Source: Sipunculus nudus (Eukaryota; Annelida; Sipuncula; Golfingiida; Sipunculidae). From it: a stretch of 64,000 nucleotides of DNA. The stretch lies in the NCBI GenBank assembly GCA_026874595.1, contig CM049306.1, positions 3,614,019-3,678,018 on the forward strand. Direction: 5' to 3'. Below are positions 1 to 12,541 of the stretch, piece after piece. The notes under the pieces were generated by a model. The model ran no database searches and was not told where the DNA came from. It was given only the letters and a program-made list of their open reading frames with translations. The number at the start of each line of letters is the position of its first letter. Positions within the stretch are counted from its first letter, which is position 1. The position numbers and the translations under genes are program-made.

Positions 1-230
1 GACAGCCATTCGATCTCATGATTAATCACGCTCTTGTTACAACTGTACTTGCTGGATTGTATTTTAGTTACAATTGTAATCACAAGAAGTCAGTACCATT
101 GTTAGTATCACATGCCGTTCATCATCCAACGTACATCTCAAGCAAAACTGACTCAATGATCCCTGAATGATACAAACTTCAAACTACAAAGCAGCCATGA
201 GACACACTGTCAGACCCTGACGCTCCTTCA
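1..230. other. unassigned sequence
   Basis: AT-rich sequence before the first minisatellite. No coding, RNA or repeat signal is visible. Confidence 0.5.
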
Positions 231-1270
231 TATACAGGAGGCTGCCACGTACAGCCTTCTTACATATACAGGAGGCCGTCACGTACAGCCTTCTTACATA
301 TACAGCCTTCTTACATAAACAGGATGCCGTCACGTACAGCCTTCTTGCATAAACAGCCTTCTTACATATACAGGAGGCTGCCACGTTCAGCCTTCTTACA
401 TATACAGCCTTCTTACCTACACAGGAGGCTGCCACGTTCAGCCTTCTTACATATACAGCCTTCTAACATATACAGGAGGCTGCCACGTTCAGCCTTCTTA
501 CATATACCGCCTTCTTACATATACAGGAGGCTGCCACGTTCAGCCTTCTTACATATACAGCCTTCTTACATATACAGGAGGCTGCCACGTTCAGCCATCT
601 TACATATACAGCCTTCTTACATATACAGGAGGCCGTCACGTACAGCCTTCTTACATATACAGGAGGCTGCCACGTTCAGCCTTCTTACATATACAGCCTT
701 CTTACATATACAGGGGGCCGTCACGTACAGCCTTCTTACATATACAGCCTTCTTACATATACAGGGGGCCGTCACGTACAGCCTTCTTACATATACAGGA
801 GGCCGTCACGTACAGCCTTCTTACATATACAGGAGGCCGTCACGTACAGCCTTCTTACATATACAGGAGGCTGCCACGTTCAGCCTTCTTACATATACAG
901 CCTTCTTACATATACAGGAGGCCGTCACGTACAGCCTTCTTACATATACAGGAGGCTGCAACGTTCAGCCTTCTTACATGTACAGGAGGCTGCCACGTTC
1001 AGCCTTCTTACATATACCGCCTTCTTACATATACAGGAGGCTGCCACGTTCAGCCATCTTACATATACAGCCTTCTTACATATACAGGGGGCCGTCACGT
1101 ACAGCCTTCTTTCATATACAGGAGGCTGCCACGTTCAGCCTTCTTACATATACAGCCTTCTTACATATAGAGGAGGCTGCCGCGTTCAGCCTTCTTACAT
1201 ATAGAGCCTTCTAACACATACAGGAGGCCGTCACGTACAGCCTTCTTACGTATACAGCCTTCTCACTTAT
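231..1270. repeat. minisatellite array A, 17-bp modules
   Basis: Built from two alternating 17-bp modules: X (CCTTCTTACATATACAG) and Y (GAGGCCGTCACGTACAG, or a variant with GCTGCCACGTTCAG). They are arranged as X-Y (34 bp) or X-X-Y (51 bp). Because the units are rarely interrupted by stops, a spurious 296-codon + frame (324-1214) runs through the array; it has no features of a real protein. The same X module is used in the array at 1870-3215. Confidence 0.95.
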
Positions 1271-1869
1271 TATTACCATTAGATTATAGATATTTTAAAT
1301 ATATATAGAGAGTATAAATATAGTATCCTTCCCGTATTTTGGGGTCTGATGACCAAGCAGTATACCACCTGGAACTGTAACAAGGTGAATCACCGATGGG
1401 TCAGTCCAATAATTCGTAGGTGAAACAGGTGATAATAATTTAATTATGTACGAGGCATATGTAGTGCCATGTAATGTTATTTATATTGTAGAGAGTTTAG
1501 GAAATCAGGAATAATTGTAATAAGTTAAACTAGGTTTTACATTTCTTATAACTGTTTTAGGTTTAGATCAATTCAGTGTGGGTCTCCCCGTTGCATTTAT
1601 AGGAAGACCCTCTTTTCTCTCATTGCTATATTTGTGTATGTTCATATATAGAGCCATGTAACCTCTGTACGGCAACAACAAATAGACTGAGCGTCGGACC
1701 ATGGTCAGTTCCCAACTACCATCCAAGCTGTATTGCTGCCGGACTTCTGTGGGAGCTGACCTGGGCCGGCCTCGGCGAAATAAGAATAAAAAACATGAAG
1801 AATACAGAATCTTCGGTTGTTCCTGGACGCGGTGTGATTGTAGGAGTGTCACCGTTACAGCACGGAAAC
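1271..1869. other. non-repetitive insert splitting the minisatellite
   Basis: About 600 bp of non-array sequence lies between two arrays that share the same 17-bp module. The array stops in mid-pattern near 1270 and resumes near 1870. The right third contains a candidate solo LTR (separate entry). I see no gene. Confidence 0.6.
1657..1859. mobile_element. possible solo LTR or LTR fragment
   Basis: A 203-bp segment starts TGTAAC and ends GTTACA, a perfect 6-bp terminal inverted pair of the kind many Ty3-type LTRs carry. It has an AATAAA-like polyadenylation signal near 1786 and is more GC-rich than its surroundings. The flanks do not show an exact target duplication (AGCCA before, GCACG after), so the boundaries or identity may be wrong. 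No internal retroelement sequence lies next to it. Confidence 0.3.
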
Positions 1870-3215
1870 AGTATACAGGAGGCCGTCACGTACAGCCTTC
1901 TTACATATACATTAGGCTTACACGTACAGCTTTCGTACATATACAGTAGGCTAACACGTACAGCCTTCTTACATATACAGTAGCCTAACACGTACAGCCT
2001 TCTTACATATACAGTAGGCTAACACGTACAGCCTCGTACATATACAGTAGGCTAACACGTACAGCCTTCTTACATATACAGTAGGCTAACACGTACAGCC
2101 TCGTACATATACAGTAGGCTACCACGTATAGCCTTCTTACATATACAGTAGGCTGACACGTACATCCTTCTTACATATACAGTAGGCTAACACGTACAGC
2201 CTTCGTACATATACAGTAGCCTAACACGTACATCCTTCTTACATATACAGTAGCCTAACACGTAAAGCCTCGTACATATACAGTAGGCTAACACGTACAT
2301 CCTTCTTACATATACAGTAGCCTAACACGTACATCCTTCTGACATATACAGTAGGCTAACACGTACAGCCTTCTTACATATACAGTAGGCTAACATGTAC
2401 AGCCTCGTACATATACAGTAGACTAACACGTACAGCCTTCTTACATATACAGTAGCCTAACACGTACATCCTTCTTACATATACAGTAGGCTAACACGTA
2501 CAGCCTCGTACATATACAGTAGCCTAACACGTACATCCTTCTTACATATACAGTAGGCTAACAGGTACAGCCTCGTACATATACAGTAGGCTGACACGTA
2601 CATCCTTCTTACATATACAGTAGGCTGACACGTACATCCTTCTTACATATACAGTAGCCTAACACGTACAGCCTCGTACATATACAGTAGCCTAACACGT
2701 ACAGCCTTCTTACATATACAGCAGCCTAACACGTACACCCTTCTTACATATACAGTAGGATAACACGTACAGCCTCGTACATATACAGTAGGCTAACACG
2801 TATAGCCTCGTACATATACAGTAGCCTAATACGTACATCCTTCTTACATATACAGTAGCCTAACACGTACAGCCTTCTTACATATACAGTAGGCTAACAC
2901 GTACAGCCTCGTACATATACAGTAGCCTAACACGTACATCTTCTTACATATACAGTAGCCTAACACTTACAGCCTTCTTACATATACAGTAGGCTAACAC
3001 GTACAGCCTTCGTACATATACAGTAGCCTAGCACGTACATCCTTCTTACATATACAGTAGCCTAACACGTACATCCTTCTTACATATACAGTAGCCTAAC
3101 ACGTACAGCCTTCTTACATATACAGAAGGCTAACACGTACAGCCTCGTACATATACAGTAGGCTAACACGTATAGCCTTCTTACAAATAATGACAGCCTT
3201 CTTACATATATACAG
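1870..3215. repeat. minisatellite array B, 33-34-bp units
   Basis: Units combine the CCTTCTTACATATACAG module of array A (often shortened to CCTCGTACATATACAG) with a diverged second module, TAGGCTAACACGTACAG. About 40 units are present, with frequent GGCT/GCCT and ACAGCC/ACATCC substitutions. The array has clearly diverged from array A while keeping the same X half. Confidence 0.95.
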
Positions 3216-3612
3216 TCTATACAAGTATAACCAGCGTATAAAGTATATTTACATTTGACGTATACCTACATATAAAGTATACTTAATTATACATACATCG
3301 GTTTAAGATATAGTATCCTTACATATAAATAATACTTATATGTACATTTATATATAGTATACTTATACATATACAGTGTACTTACATAGACATAACACAT
3401 GTAGAAATACCTATATATACAGTGTATTCACATTTACAGTATATGTAAGTAAATTTAATTATACATTATAGTTTTATATTTAAGTATACTTATATACAGT
3501 ATACATTTTATATATAAGTATACTTATATACAGTATACATACATATACGTACATATAAACAGAATACTTATATACGTAGACAGAATAATTACATATAAAG
3601 CATATATATACA

Positions 3613-3675
<63 letters not shown>

Positions 3676-3676
3676 T
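3216..3676. repeat. degenerate TATAC-rich tract ending in (TA)n
   Basis: Loose repeats of ATATACAGTATACTTATA-like words grade into an uninterrupted (TA)n microsatellite at about 3603-3674. Confidence 0.8.
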
Positions 3677-5433
3677 TACTTTCATTGGGTTTTCTTAAAC
3701 AGAGTTGTTGTCACATCAGTGTTTAGAAAGTCAAAAATGATTTGCTTGTGACTTATTGCCTAATCGCCTGTAAACACCACCCTCCACCACCACCCCTAAC
3801 CCCCACCACACGCACACACATAACTTCGTTCTGGGTACCAGTTAGCAGGGCCTGTATACGTATAACAAACAAAGTTAAAAATTATGTTACGTTTTTAGTA
3901 TGCGTTATCAAGATAGGAATGTATAGCCAGGTCTGACCACCAGGATGATGAGAGTAGCGGTAATTTACGGATATAATCTTCCTCTGACATTTCAGGTAGC
4001 AACTCACAGTGAAGAGATCGTATTGAGAGGCGTGGATAGACAAGCTGACAGCCTGATATCTTAACTCCGTAGTTAACCATATATTATACCCATATTCTGA
4101 CCGGGGGCGTCCTCCCGCCCTGGGCAGTCTCGAAGTTAATGCAAAACACGCATTTGCCTGGACGAGTGCGCTGCCGTGAATGGAGCAGACGACAATAAAT
4201 CCAGTAATGTTTACGGGCAGGCGTTAATTAATTTTGCCAACAAATGTCGCTATATTTCAGACACACGTTATGTCCACATCTGTGTATTGTATGGGCAGGC
4301 GGATACCGCCCTCATGGGATTTTGTGAAGCTATTACGGTAATTCTTTACCATATATATACCAACTCTACTCGGAGGTCGCAACAAAGAGGGTTCCATCTG
4401 CTTGAACAAAGGCGATGTAAGATCATATGAAAGTGACATTGTGGGATCGACACCATTATATCATTGGTCACGGCCCTCAGGCGATGGCTCTTCCGTGACA
4501 GCTCCCAAGTGTCGTAGCTGTCAACTTTGAGGCGAATTATCTTAATTTTAAGCATCAAGATTCGTGAATACATATTCAAATCTGGGCATTTCCTCCTGCA
4601 CATTATTATTAAATCTACTTTACACGCACGTATTTGAGGCTTGTATGCCTTCAAAGAATTCTTCATAAAGATATCACACAGTTGAATTAACAACGGAGAA
4701 TTATTTTAGCTACACACATTTATTCAACACAGAATATGATATCAAAACAACTACATATGCATATAAAATATAAAAGTATGTATGTACGTGTTCGTGTTTA
4801 CGTATATGTATGTTTAATAAATCAATAACATTTGTGCCAAAACTCAAAACCTAGAAATCGATGGACTGCTAATGAACACACTTATGGATTTACTGGGTTG
4901 GTACGGGGTAAACTCGTGGACATTTCATTACATTAGACACTGACCCAGCATTGCTTTCATGTGGGTTTTAGGGGTACCTGTTGTTGACTTTAATCCAGAG
5001 ACGTACCTGTAGACTGACAGTTAGTGTTAGAGACGCCTCTGTCTTGCTGTAGGCGTCTGTGACGTAGTAACACGTGGTGTTTATAGCGTTTGTATGGTTA
5101 CCTGTGAGCGTTATGTTGATATCCAGATACTTTGGCTCATTACTTGGTGGACCTGGCCGCCATCATTTCGGGATGTTCAGACACTAACCTTCATGTTTAC
5201 ACTGGCGTTACCGGGACTGCTTCATAAACCGTTTTATGTTTGGTCGTAAAAAAAACAGACGGAGATGCTACCGGCGAGGTGGTCTTACATTCCTCACGGT
5301 GACTGCTGCAGTCACACAGGGCTGGTTTTCCTCTGCAGGTTTTTTTTTTGTGTCAGTCTCCGGGAGAACCATTACAGCTTGACACACCCATACAATGTGT
5401 AAACACACACACACACATATAAAATTTACATGC

Positions 5434-5470
<37 letters not shown>

Positions 5471-6611
5471 TTCGTCGAGAACATATATATGTCAACAGTA
5501 TGAACAATCATGCAATCTCAACTTCCAATAACCTATAACTGTAAATGTTTAAAAGGAGCCGCGATCACTATTTTAAATATATTTACCGGCACCTTTCTCA
5601 TTTCGCTTTTATTTTAACTCTAAGAGCACAATGGCATAAACAATGATGTCTGTAAATATTGTCAGGCGTGGTATGTTCTATTAAAATAGCCGGAATCAAG
5701 GAGACACATACATGCAAAGATAAAACAAACTCTCGGCTCTGAAACGCTGATTACTCACGCACACAGGAACGAACATTAAAACGAGCCAGATTGTGTGTGT
5801 GTGTGGTGGTGGTGGATGTGGTGGTGGGGGGAGGGGGGGGGGGGGGGGGTGGAGGTAGCAGGGGGTCTACAAATGTTTAGGCATTCAAATAATATATACC
5901 TATAAGAGAGCCCTCACTGACGGGTCTGAAAGACCCTATACCGGGAGATGTTGGTGGTCCCTGTAGGATTCCGGCAGAGGGCGCCATTTCCTCTTTTCTC
6001 AGCATCAAAATGAAGAGCTGTAACGGTGACTTAAGCCAAAACTAATAATACAAACACCCGATTACCGTCTGTTGATAAATAGGATTTCAATAAAGTAGTC
6101 GAATGTGGAAGCTGGGGGCTTTTTGAAACTTCTTACGTAATAAAAAAAAAATGTCTGCGATACCGAATCGATGTTTCGTAAGATAATAAATATTTTTATT
6201 TTATACATAGATTTTAATAACAAGTCAAGCATGACCAAACAACGTGGTGCGCGTAATCTATTAAGAATATAAGGTCAAGGTCCTGGGGTTCAACACTACA
6301 TTCATTCAGGGAATTCTGAGCACATCCTTTGAGAAAAATTTTGGGAAAAAACTTTGCTGAAATATTTAGTTATCCCGGGGAGGGGGGGGGGGGGTTAAAT
6401 ATTTTATTTGAATATGTCTTATACTTAAACACCATAAATAACCCATGTCAAAGTGAATTTGTAATAAAGAATTACATCTTAAACGCAACAGTTTCACTTG
6501 GAAATATTAAATTTAACAGAGTTTCATATTTTATTAAATATGTCCGAAAATTTAGAAAAGAACTTTAAATTTGTCATTAATTAAAATAGTGATTCCGTCC
6601 TGGAGCAATTA
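3677..6611. other. unassigned intergenic DNA with microsatellites
   Basis: No supported gene. Contains a (CA)n run at 5402-5417, a (GA)n run at 5437-5467, a GT/GGT tract running into a poly-G run at about 5790-5850, and a second poly-G run at about 6377-6395. Small open frames here (for example 4346-4693 on the - strand) resemble nothing I recognise and lack splice or codon support. Confidence 0.5.
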
Positions 6612-7430
6612 CAAAACATTATCCCTGATATCTTAACGTCATTCATGTCTGATTCAGAACATTATCCCTGATATCATAACGTCATTCATGTCTGATTCAG
6701 AACATTATCCCTGATATCTTAACGTCATTCATGTCTGATTCAGAACATTATCCCTGATATCATAACGTCATTCATGTCTGATTCAGAACATTATCCCTGA
6801 TATCATAACGTCATTCATGTCTGATTCAGAACATTATCCCTGATATCATAACGTCATTCATGTCTGATTCAGAACATTATCCCTGATATCATAACGTCAT
6901 TCATGTCTGATTCAGAACATTATCCCTGATATCATAACGTCATTCATGTCTGATTCAGAACATTATCCCTGATATCATACGTCATTCATGTCTGATTCAG
7001 AACATTATCCCTGATATCGTAACGTCATTCATGTCTGATTCAGAACATTATCCCTGATATCATAACGTCATTCATGTCTGATTCAGAACATTATCCCTGA
7101 TATCATAACGTCATTCATGTCTGATTCAGAACATTATCCCTGATATCATAACGTCATTCATGTCTGATTCAGAACATTATCCCTGATATCATTACGTCAT
7201 TCATGTCTGATTCAGAACATTATCCCTGATATCATAACGTCATTCATGTCTGATTCAGAACATTATCCCTGATATCGTAACGTCATTCATGTCTGATTCA
7301 GAACATTATCCCTGATATCATAACGTCATTCATGTCTGATTCAGAACATTATCCCTGATATCATAACGTCATTCATGTCTGATTCAGAACATTATCCCTG
7401 ATATCATAACGTCATTCATGTCTGATTCAG
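6612..7430. repeat. 43-bp minisatellite, about 19 copies
   Basis: Unit begins AACATTATCCCTGATATCAT and continues AACGTCATTCATGTCTGATTCAG; spacing is 43 bp (for example from 6658 to 6701). Copies are almost identical, with single substitutions in the ATCATAACG segment (ATCTTAACG, ATCGTAACG, ATCATTACG) and one 1-bp deletion near 6980. This suggests recent homogenisation or expansion. It lies about 2.7 kb upstream of the Wnt16 start codon. Confidence 0.95.
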
Positions 7431-7664
7431 GCAGATTCTGCTGATTTCATTCATCAGATTTAAGCTTAAGAGTCGGCCAATATACACTTGACCATGTATA
7501 AGTGTATATGTATAACATATTTACGTTGAATTACCAAGACCATTTTTATGCTGACCAGTGTACAGAGTCTAAACAACCTAAGGTTAAACCCAGCTTTTCA
7601 TTAATGTTTAGATTCGACTCAACGTATACTGACAACTTGCAGGCATTTTTGTTATTATGCATTT
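7431..7664. other. unique spacer between two arrays
   Basis: About 230 bp of AT-rich unique sequence. No gene or RNA signal seen. Confidence 0.5.
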
Positions 7665-8250
7665 AATGTAAATGTCATATAATGTAAATGTCATATAATG
7701 TAAATGTCATATAATGTAAAAGTCATATGACGTAAATGTCATATAATGTTAAAGTCATATAATGTAAATGTCATATAATGTAAAAGTCATATAATGTAAA
7801 AGTCATATGATGTAAATGTCATATAATGTAAATGTCATATAATGTAAATGTCATATAATGTAAATGTCATATAATGTAAAAGTCATATAATGTAAAAGTC
7901 ATATGATGTAAAAGTCATATAATGTAAATTTCATATAATGTAAATGTCACATAATGTAAATGTCATATAATGTAAATGTCATATAATGTAAAAGTCATAG
8001 GATGTAAATGTCATATGATGTAAATGTCATATGATGTAAATGTCTTATAATGTAAATGTCATATAATGTAAAAGTCATATAATGTAAAAGTCATATGATG
8101 TAAATGTCATATAATGTAAATGTCATATAATGTAAATGTCATATAATGTAAATGTCATATGATGTAAATGTCATATAATGTAAATGTCATATAATGTAAA
8201 TGTCATATAATGTAAAATTCATATGATGTAAATGTCATATAATGTAAATA
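7665..8250. repeat. 16-bp minisatellite, about 36 copies
   Basis: Unit ATGTAAATGTCATATA, with recurrent variants ATGTAAAAGTCATATA and ATGTAAATGTCATATG. The variants recur in blocks, indicating expansion of multi-unit segments. Confidence 0.95.
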
Positions 8251-9119
8251 TGGTGTTTTATCTATGTTGTGAAATATACCCGTGTAATACCTTTAATCAC
8301 GGAACCTTGGTATTGCACTATACATGTATTTATCAAGTTTTGTTGATTGCTCTTTATATCTTATCTTGAATTTATATGATGGTTACATTGTATTACACAT
8401 AATCGATAAAATATTTTCTCGGTTTTCATTTCTCAAAATATCGATATTAAATGCTTTGCAGCGTTTGCATACTACTAAGACCTTTTCTAAATTGTTTATT
8501 GTGATATCTTATTATTATTCAGATTTATGTTATATATATATGTTATATGCACAATTCCCTTTTATTTTTAGACATGTGTATATTGCATCTTTTTATCGTA
8601 TGCTTGGCGCTTAAGCGCTATTTGTACAATCCAAAAGAAGTAAATATGTTTAAACCAAAAAAGTAGTTTAATTGTAACTCAGAATAAAAGAATGGAAAAA
8701 TGTCAACCATAAATATAGCAACTACACATACACAAACACACATATATACACTGTCATGATAATTTTATACATGGCAGTCCAAATTTCTGCTTTAGGTATA
8801 AAATATTGCAAACAAAATGTAATTACAGACAAAGCAGAGGTTTTTCAACAATGTTTATCTAGAGAACGTTGAAACAAAAAGCAATAGCTTATACCTGTAT
8901 ATGTACCCACCTGTATGTAAAAACTCTCTCCTGGATAACGAAAGTATTTAAACAATATAGTGTACACACTAGGGGTAAATCGAATGCCTAAATTGCACTG
9001 ACATCCGATGGCAATTTCGTGGAATGAATCAGACACTCTGGTGATTAACCTGTGTAGTAGTTTTTAAATATTTAAGAGACATGGCCATTCAATCAAAGAC
9101 GGCATGACTGGTGCATTAC
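8251..9119. other. unassigned AT-rich DNA
   Basis: No coding exon, RNA gene or clear repeat seen. Confidence 0.45.
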
Positions 9120-10095
9120 GTCACATCCCTGTGACGGCCGTGAGAGTTCAGGCCGGGATTGCTCACCGCGGGCTCGGCTAACTGTCCTCTAGCTGTGGAG
9201 CTTTCATCAACAGATTCAACAGGTCGCATAAAGAGCCTGTCGACCCACAAAAGACCTATTAAATTTGGCCGACCCGCTCGTGTTTTCTGTCAAAACACAT
9301 TATTAGCACACAGGCTTTTCATTCGCTCTCACTTAAATTGGATTTGATTACCAGAGGGCACATAAAATAACACCGGCACTGAATAAGGTGTCCCCGGTGA
9401 GCCGTCAGTTCTTCTGGGGATTGAACTCTGGATCAGTTTTAGATGGCCGGAGGGGGAGGGGTTACCCAGGTGATTCTGGACGGAAAGTCATCTTTACAAC
9501 TCCGTCATCACCCCATCTTTACCGAGCCCCTCACCGCCCCGGACACTAATCGCCATTTGTCGTGCTCTAAAGCCTCCCCGACCCATTAGAGGAAAATCAA
9601 AGCGGGATATAAATGTCAGCTCGGGGACTTTGAGTCATCGATCAATGCGTGATTCACGCCGATTACGCATACAATTCCTATGTACCTTTACAGGAAAACA
9701 GGTATAAATCTTAAACTCTTTGCTCCAATCACCAACTTTACAAGTTCCCATACAAGTCACGCTGAGGAAAAATGAAAATTACAAATCTGTTCCACCGCCG
9801 TCACACATGAAAGATATTGATTGGTCAGTCGCGATCACGTGGGCGGTTGGAGCAGCCAATGGTATGGTTTCTCACCTGCTGCGCTTTGAACTGTCAGACG
9901 CACATGTGGCTTGGTTTACGGCGATATGAGGTATATGAAGAGTTCTCCCCGCACGCGGACTGTGGCCGGAGCTAGCGTGTTTTACGAAGTAACCGCGCGG
10001 CAAAAAGGATTGTACTCACTTAACACCACAGTCAGCGGCTTAACTTCTAGGAGGATGTACAACTAGTTTACCATGTGATACAGGTCTGTCACAGA
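9120..10095 (+). promoter_or_regulatory. probable Wnt16 promoter / upstream regulatory region
   Basis: This stretch before the Wnt16 start codon is clearly more GC-rich and less repetitive than the surrounding DNA. It contains an inverted CCAAT box (ATTGG, 9820-9824), an E-box CACGTG (9836-9841) abutting a GC-box-like GGGCGG (9841-9846), a second CCAAT (9856-9860) and a TATAAA word (9703-9708). These are sequence words only. The transcription start is not known, and part of this stretch is presumably 5' UTR. Confidence 0.45.
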
Positions 10096-10181
10096 ATGCC
10101 ATCCCGAGGAAACAACGCTCGGATATGTCATCTGTATATTCTATGGTTGTGTTTGCCGTCATGTGGATACGCTACATGGAT
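10096..10181 (+). CDS. Wnt16: Wnt16 exon 1 (signal peptide)
   Basis: Encodes residues 1-28 plus two bases of codon 29. The hydrophobic core is near residues 13-23. It ends in a strong donor, GTAAGTAC. The reading is confirmed because the split codon AT|G joins exon 2 to give WMYLGI, matching the Wnt16 mature N-terminus. The overlapping ATG at 10126, in another frame, would not join exon 2 correctly. Confidence 0.88.
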
Positions 10182-12487
10182 GTAAGTACAAATAAACACA
10201 TAGATATCTATATGAAAACACAATTTAACTCTGTTCGATCAATGGTTTGAACTTGCCGTTTTGATATACGTATTACCTTTTCAACACGCCATGTACTCTT
10301 CTACCTACATGTTGACGATCGCTAATATTCAGTACTGTAAACGTAAATAAATTAATTCCATCTATCTGACGAGCTAAGAACGATTTCCCTGTGGTCGAGA
10401 ACTTTCTAATGTAAAAAAGCAGTATTGAATCAGAAAAAATGTATTTACTAGCACCCCGTGTATAAAGGAGCTACATCTGAAGTAACTTCTGCTTGAGTCG
10501 CGCTATACAGGACTAGTTTGTTCCCGGGGTGTTATGTTAAACAAATAATACGTGGTGGCATTATGTGATCTGCGGTGATCGGTAGGTCATGGACTACAGA
10601 GGTTTGAGAGCTTTATAAAAGATCGTCAGCTCTTTCGGGTGAGCGTTTAGGATTGCGGAACATGGAGGTTTAGACGGAGACATGTTTTACGGTTTAAGTG
10701 GCCGTGAACAGGTGCGCGTTGACATACGATACCGCATGAACAATCAGCTAATTAACTCGCCAGTCATCATACATACACGACTGTATTGTTAAGCGTTTAA
10801 TTGTGGATGTGGCTGCACGATAGCTGCATGCATACAGAATCCGAGCGGGATGGGTTGTCTTTTTCTGTATCACTCAAGCTCCGGTTCAACAAGTTTATTA
10901 TGTGACATAATAATTAGCTTTCACTGCCTGGCGGCCACTGCTATATACACATACACATAAACTAGTGTGTGTGATTTGACAGCGGGGGCCCGCCTTCTGA
11001 CACCACAGGCCTGTCCGCAGTAGCAAGTTCATTTCAACTACAGACTGAATGGGATTCCAGAGCGGCTGTCACCAGCACCTTGGAGACGCGTATCAGTGTG
11101 TTTAAGCGTTCTCAAAAGGTGTTTCCTCTCGTTACACTCTGTAGAATTACCTGTAATAAATACCAAGTCCAGGTAAATATATTGTAGGTGAGCACAGGCA
11201 GCGCCCCAAACTCCACAGGAGTCGGACCTGTGTGTTAATTTATGATCACAAACCTTCACTGTTACAATCTCTGTTTGAGTATAGGTACGATTGTAAAAGT
11301 CATAAATCGGCCCAGCCTGGCACTCCAACTCGTGAGTCTGTTCCATCGTCACGCTGCCGGAACCACTGCCGATAACTCCTGGGACTGTCCGTGGCCTTCA
11401 GACCCATGTATAGCTTAAAGTTTATAGGGTTATACTGATATGTCAGTGGCTCAATTTATATTTAGTTCTGGGGAACTCTTAAAGCTATATATGACTAGGG
11501 TTATTAATGTTACGTATATATATATATATATATGACATGTGCTATCTCTCTCTCTCGATCGATGATATTTTGAAACCAAAGATAAATGTAAAACGATCGG
11601 ATTTTATTCATTTTTCCTCAGAAATGTTTTACGGAATTCAATATGAAGGTACTTTTTGACTTTATATAAAAAAATATTCTGGTAGACCAATCTTAAGAGA
11701 ACAAAGACTTTGATCACATCCGATGTTATATATACTATTATATAATTGATAATGGTCATAAATAATTAAGTACTAGTTTATGAAGTGCAAATATAATTCC
11801 TTATCATAACTAACCAGCGATGGAAATAGAAAAAAAATTCTCACAAAGGGTTATGACATTCACTGTTATACCATAACGTCTTTGGTTAAGTTATAGTACT
11901 CGCTAAAGTACGCCTGTATACCGCTCTCTGTATAAACATCTAAAGTTAAGTAGTAATAGAAATTCATATTCTTCAAATATATGTATATATCAGTACCACA
12001 AAAGGAAGGCAAAGCTTTTAAGTTTGGACTGATGTTCAGAGTGCCAGATATTGGGTGTATACATAAAACTTAGAAGGAAGTTAAATTTAGAGAATTCCCT
12101 CTGTGGTGATAGAAATCATGCACTTAACATCGCAGTTTATGTGCCTTAGTCTCTATAATGGCCGGTATCTATTGAATTTTTATATCCTAGTTTCCCACTG
12201 TTCACGAGACATGTTGCATGCCTCGCAAAGATCGACTGTAACTGGAGTGTGATGAACAGGGGGTAGTATAATAAGCTGTTTGAATAAAAACGATGTATAA
12301 ATCCCGCACTATACACGCGCGTACAGTCGTCAAAGTGTCCTGTTGAACTTGAAAGAAATGTATCACGTGTAAGTCTTTCTTTGAGAGGGTCGAGAGTAAC
12401 ATCTTGTAAAGCAAAAACATTATTTTACTGATATAATATATACACCTTCACATAAGAAAAAATTAAGTAATTTATTGCAACTATAAA

Positions 12488-12541
<54 letters not shown>

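Noticed and set aside
324-1214. 296-codon + strand open frame rich in Arg-Ser-Ala-Phe-Leu-His
   Set aside because: It runs entirely through the 17-bp-module minisatellite. Openness follows from stop-free units, with no start context, splice sites or non-repeat sequence.
6612-7430. CRISPR-like array (regular short repeats)
   Set aside because: Units are directly tandem with no variable spacers, and the genomic context is an intron-bearing animal genome.
9159-9929. Small + frames in the Wnt16 upstream region considered as an extra 5' coding exon
   Set aside because: The exon 1 frame already has an upstream stop (10048) and a proper signal peptide; the upstream frames show no Wnt sequence.
11038-11352. 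104-codon - strand open frame in Wnt16 intron 1, considered as a nested gene
   Set aside because: No recognisable domain and no convincing start or splice context; the length is plausible by chance in the least AT-rich part of the intron.
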